A stretch of DNA of 7,306 nucleotides, taken from contig WRIM01000026.1 in the NCBI GenBank assembly GCA_009782725.1, positions 1 to 7,306 on the forward strand. The letters are read 5' to 3'. The notes under the pieces were generated by a model. It searched no databases and was not told the DNA's origin. It saw only the letters and a program-made list of their open reading frames with translations. The position numbers and the translations under genes were made by a program. The stretch is from Alphaproteobacteria bacterium. Lineage in GTDB: Bacteria > Pseudomonadota > Alphaproteobacteria > Rs-D84. This document shows positions 6,214-7,306 of the stretch, one piece after another (the first letter of the stretch is position 1; each line of letters opens with the position of its first letter).

Positions 6214-6756
6214 ATGAAGAGAGTCTATGGATTTTTAAAACTTGCCGCGTGCGCGTTGCTTATATTCGCGGCATCCGATGTTCATGCCGCTTATGATTGT
6301 CAAAAATGCTATACCTCTTGCAACAGCGGTTTTGTTATATCCAACGGCACGACATGGCCCGATAACATAGACCCCCTTAGCGCGTCGGGTGTCGCGGCAT
6401 CGGGATGCAATCAATGCGCAAAGTGCGCCGCGGGTTTTACCGCGGTAGACGGGCAATGCGTGAAATGCTATACTTCATGCGATACAAGCAATAATTACGT
6501 TCTTTCCAACACCAATTTGACATGGCCGGCCAACATAAATCCCGCGACAAAAACGGGAGAGCCTTTGCCAGGCTGTCGCCAATGCGCGCAGTGCAGCTTT
6601 AACTTTCATGCGGAAAACGGCCAATGCGTGATTACTTGCCAGCTTCCAATGGAAATGATAGACGGCATATGCGGATTTCATCCGGGAACAAACCCGCTGA
6701 CATTGCATGACAACGCCGGCACATTGGTAATCCCCGTGATTATGAGACCGGAATAA
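6214..6756 (+). CDS. Secreted protein with two tandem cysteine-rich modules (180 aa)
   Basis: The start at 6214 (MKRVYGFLKLAACALLIFAA) gives a classical signal peptide cleaved after VHA (residue 25). Upstream in-frame ATGs at 6163 and 6193 would prepend a polar stretch, and 6163 overlaps the preceding gene. The mature protein has two tandem modules, residues 29-81 and 82-137, and the beginning of a third at 138. Both share the pattern C-x2-CYTSC, a TWPxNI(D/N)P motif, GCxQCAxC, F.A..GQC. The pattern suggests small disulfide-stabilised units, probably outside the cytoplasm. The last 25 residues are cysteine-free (LTLHDNAGTLVIPVIMRPE). No named domain can be assigned with confidence; the arrangement is loosely like eukaryotic growth-factor-receptor cysteine-rich repeats. 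The gene is 43 nt after the prepilin peptidase gene and ends before a strong terminator. Confidence 0.85.
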   Translation: MKRVYGFLKLAACALLIFAASDVHAAYDCQKCYTSCNSGFVISNGTTWPDNIDPLSASGVAASGCNQCAKCAAGFTAVDGQCVKCYTSCDTSNNYVLSNTNLTWPANINPATKTGEPLPGCRQCAQCSFNFHAENGQCVITCQLPMEMIDGICGFHPGTNPLTLHDNAGTLVIPVIMRPE

Positions 6757-6766
6757 ATTAACAATT

Positions 6767-6794
6767 AAAAAACCCGCCAAAGGCGGGATTTTTT
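6767..6794. terminator. Bidirectional intrinsic terminator
   Basis: CCCGCC (6773-6778), loop AAA and GGCGGG (6782-6787) are flanked by six A on the left (6767-6772) and six T on the right (6789-6794). It therefore works on both strands, for the cysteine-rich gene on the plus strand and the convergent small secreted gene on the minus strand. The minus-strand stop codon (6793-6795) overlaps the T tract. Confidence 0.9.
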
Positions 6795-7110
6795 ATCTAA
6801 GTCCTTTGGCGCGGCAACATGCGTCCGCCGCCGCCCGCCAATCGCCGAATCCAGCGCCGGGGCTTCGCAAATCTTGCCAAGGCTGCCACCCGGTGCAATT
6901 CTTTTTGCCGTTTTGAACCGTGCATTTGGCATAGCGCCGCAAAGCGCAGGTTTGATTCGAAACCTTGCCCGTGTCGGTCGTGCATTTGACGACGACATTT
7001 TGATTCTTGGCGTCCATTACCCCCAACTCTTTACTGGATACCAATTGATACGCGAACGCGCCTTGCGCGCAAAGGGCAAAGAGCAAAGAGCAAAGAGCAA
7101 TTTTTTTCAT
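6793..7110 (-). CDS. Small secreted six-cysteine protein (105 aa)
   Basis: The ATG at 7110 (MKKIALCSLL) is chosen over 7128 because it follows a strong AAGGAAGG (7115-7122) and gives a normal signal peptide cleaved after AFA (residue 20). The mature protein is about 85 residues, basic, with six cysteines (43, 55, 63, 72 and the pair 98-99), so up to three disulfides. It also has a Trp-rich stretch, GWQPWQD, and a C-terminal DWRAAADACCR motif. No family is recognised. The hydrophobic core of the signal peptide is encoded by a 7-bp tandem repeat. The gene has its own promoter and ends in the shared bidirectional terminator. Confidence 0.83.
   Translation of the reverse strand: MKKIALCSLLFALCAQGAFAYQLVSSKELGVMDAKNQNVVVKCTTDTGKVSNQTCALRRYAKCTVQNGKKNCTGWQPWQDLRSPGAGFGDWRAAADACCRAKGLR
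7067..7101. repeat. Heptanucleotide tandem array encoding a signal-peptide core, 5 units
   Basis: The plus-strand units are GCGCAAA, GGGCAAA, GAGCAAA, GAGCAAA and GAGCAAT. On the coding strand the unit is TTTGCTC. It lies at codons 4-15 of the small secreted protein. In every frame the unit translates to the same hydrophobic cycle (F-A-L-C-S-L-L). A change of one unit would move the downstream frame. Confidence 0.85.
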
Positions 7111-7130
7111 GACCGACCTTCCTTGCAAAT

Positions 7131-7160
7131 ATTATACAACATTTTGGGCAATTAAAACAA
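7131..7160 (-). promoter_or_regulatory. Promoter of the small secreted six-cysteine protein gene
   Basis: On the minus strand TTGTTT (7155-7160) and a perfect TATAAT (7131-7136) are 18 bp apart. The start would be near 7124, leaving a very short leader that still contains the AAGGAAGG ribosome binding site. Confidence 0.55.
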
Positions 7161-7172
7161 GCGGGAAAAAAG

Positions 7173-7207
7173 AGCTCCTAGCTCTTAGCTTTTAGCTCTT
7201 AGCATTT
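7173..7207. repeat. Heptanucleotide tandem array at the 3' end of a gene, 5 units
   Basis: The plus-strand units are AGCTCCT, AGCTCTT, AGCTTTT, AGCTCTT and AGCATTT. On the minus strand a run of the consensus gives one TAA per 21 nt in each frame. The partial minus-strand gene ends at such a TAA (7192-7194). The core CTCTTAG differs by one base from the CTCTTTG of the signal-peptide array about 100 nt away. Confidence 0.8.
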
Positions 7208-7306
7208 ATCAAGTCATCCGCGATTAATTTCGCAGGCGATGTGTTTCCGCGCCGCCCAAGTTTATCCGCCCGGCCAAGTTCCGAAATAATTTGCGCGCGC
7301 GCGGCC
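7192..7306 (-). CDS. C-terminal fragment of an unidentified protein (37 residues visible)
   Basis: Reading inward from the right edge in the frame starting at 7305 gives an open frame of 37 codons, AARAQIISELGRADKLGRRG then NTSPAKLIADDLINAKS, ending at TAA 7192-7194. The composition is ordinary for a soluble protein with amphipathic helices, unlike the other two minus-strand frames. The last few residues (NAKS) and the stop come from the heptamer array, so the native C-terminus may have been altered by it. The fragment is too short to name a family. It would be the upstream neighbour of the small secreted gene, separated by that gene's own promoter. Confidence 0.55.
   Translation of the reverse strand, partial: AARAQIISELGRADKLGRRGNTSPAKLIADDLINAKS

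Overview
The window looks like an accessory stretch of an alphaproteobacterial chromosome. The main anchor is a GcrA-type cell-cycle regulator with an N-terminal helix-turn-helix and a C-terminal CRWPIGDP...FHFCG...YC.EHC domain, a family confined to Alphaproteobacteria. Small cysteine-rich secreted proteins and long unrecognised envelope proteins suggest one of the poorly characterised, possibly host-associated uncultured lineages; that placement is an inference. Positions 1-93 (A-rich sequence, then 37 consecutive C) look like a contig-edge sequencing artefact, so the first gene is probably cut at its 5' end.

Layout, left to right: a truncated cysteine-rich ORF (+, 94-423); a 304-nt gene-free stretch (424-727) with a hairpin-rich inverted-repeat element bracketed by a 22-nt direct repeat whose right copy carries an extended -10 promoter; a large exported coiled-coil protein of unknown function (+, 728-3118) with a palindromic repeat element inside its coding sequence; convergent to it, and only 1 nt away, a proline-rich single-pass membrane protein (-, 3120-5042) lying 20 nt downstream of gcrA (-, 5063-5644). 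A divergent 67-nt intergenic region with a GANTC site follows, then a short A24-type prepilin peptidase (+, 5712-6170), a secreted protein with two tandem cysteine-rich modules (+, 6214-6756), a bidirectional terminator, a small secreted six-cysteine protein (-, 6793-7110), and the C-terminal end of another minus-strand gene (-, 7192 to the window edge).

Several genes may share an envelope theme: a prepilin peptidase, at least three exported or probably exported proteins, and a membrane protein in an apparent operon with the cell-cycle regulator. No assembled pilus system is visible here.

The most unusual property is the density of small repeats that enter genes. There are three separate 7-bp tandem arrays: one in the N-terminal coding part of the membrane protein, one forming the hydrophobic core of a signal peptide, and one supplying the stop codon of the partial gene. 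The last two share the core CTCTTWG. A 70-bp inverted-repeat element sits in frame just behind the signal peptide of the 796-aa protein. Because 7 is not a multiple of 3, gain or loss of one repeat unit in a coding array would shift the frame, so these arrays could be switches; this is a hypothesis.
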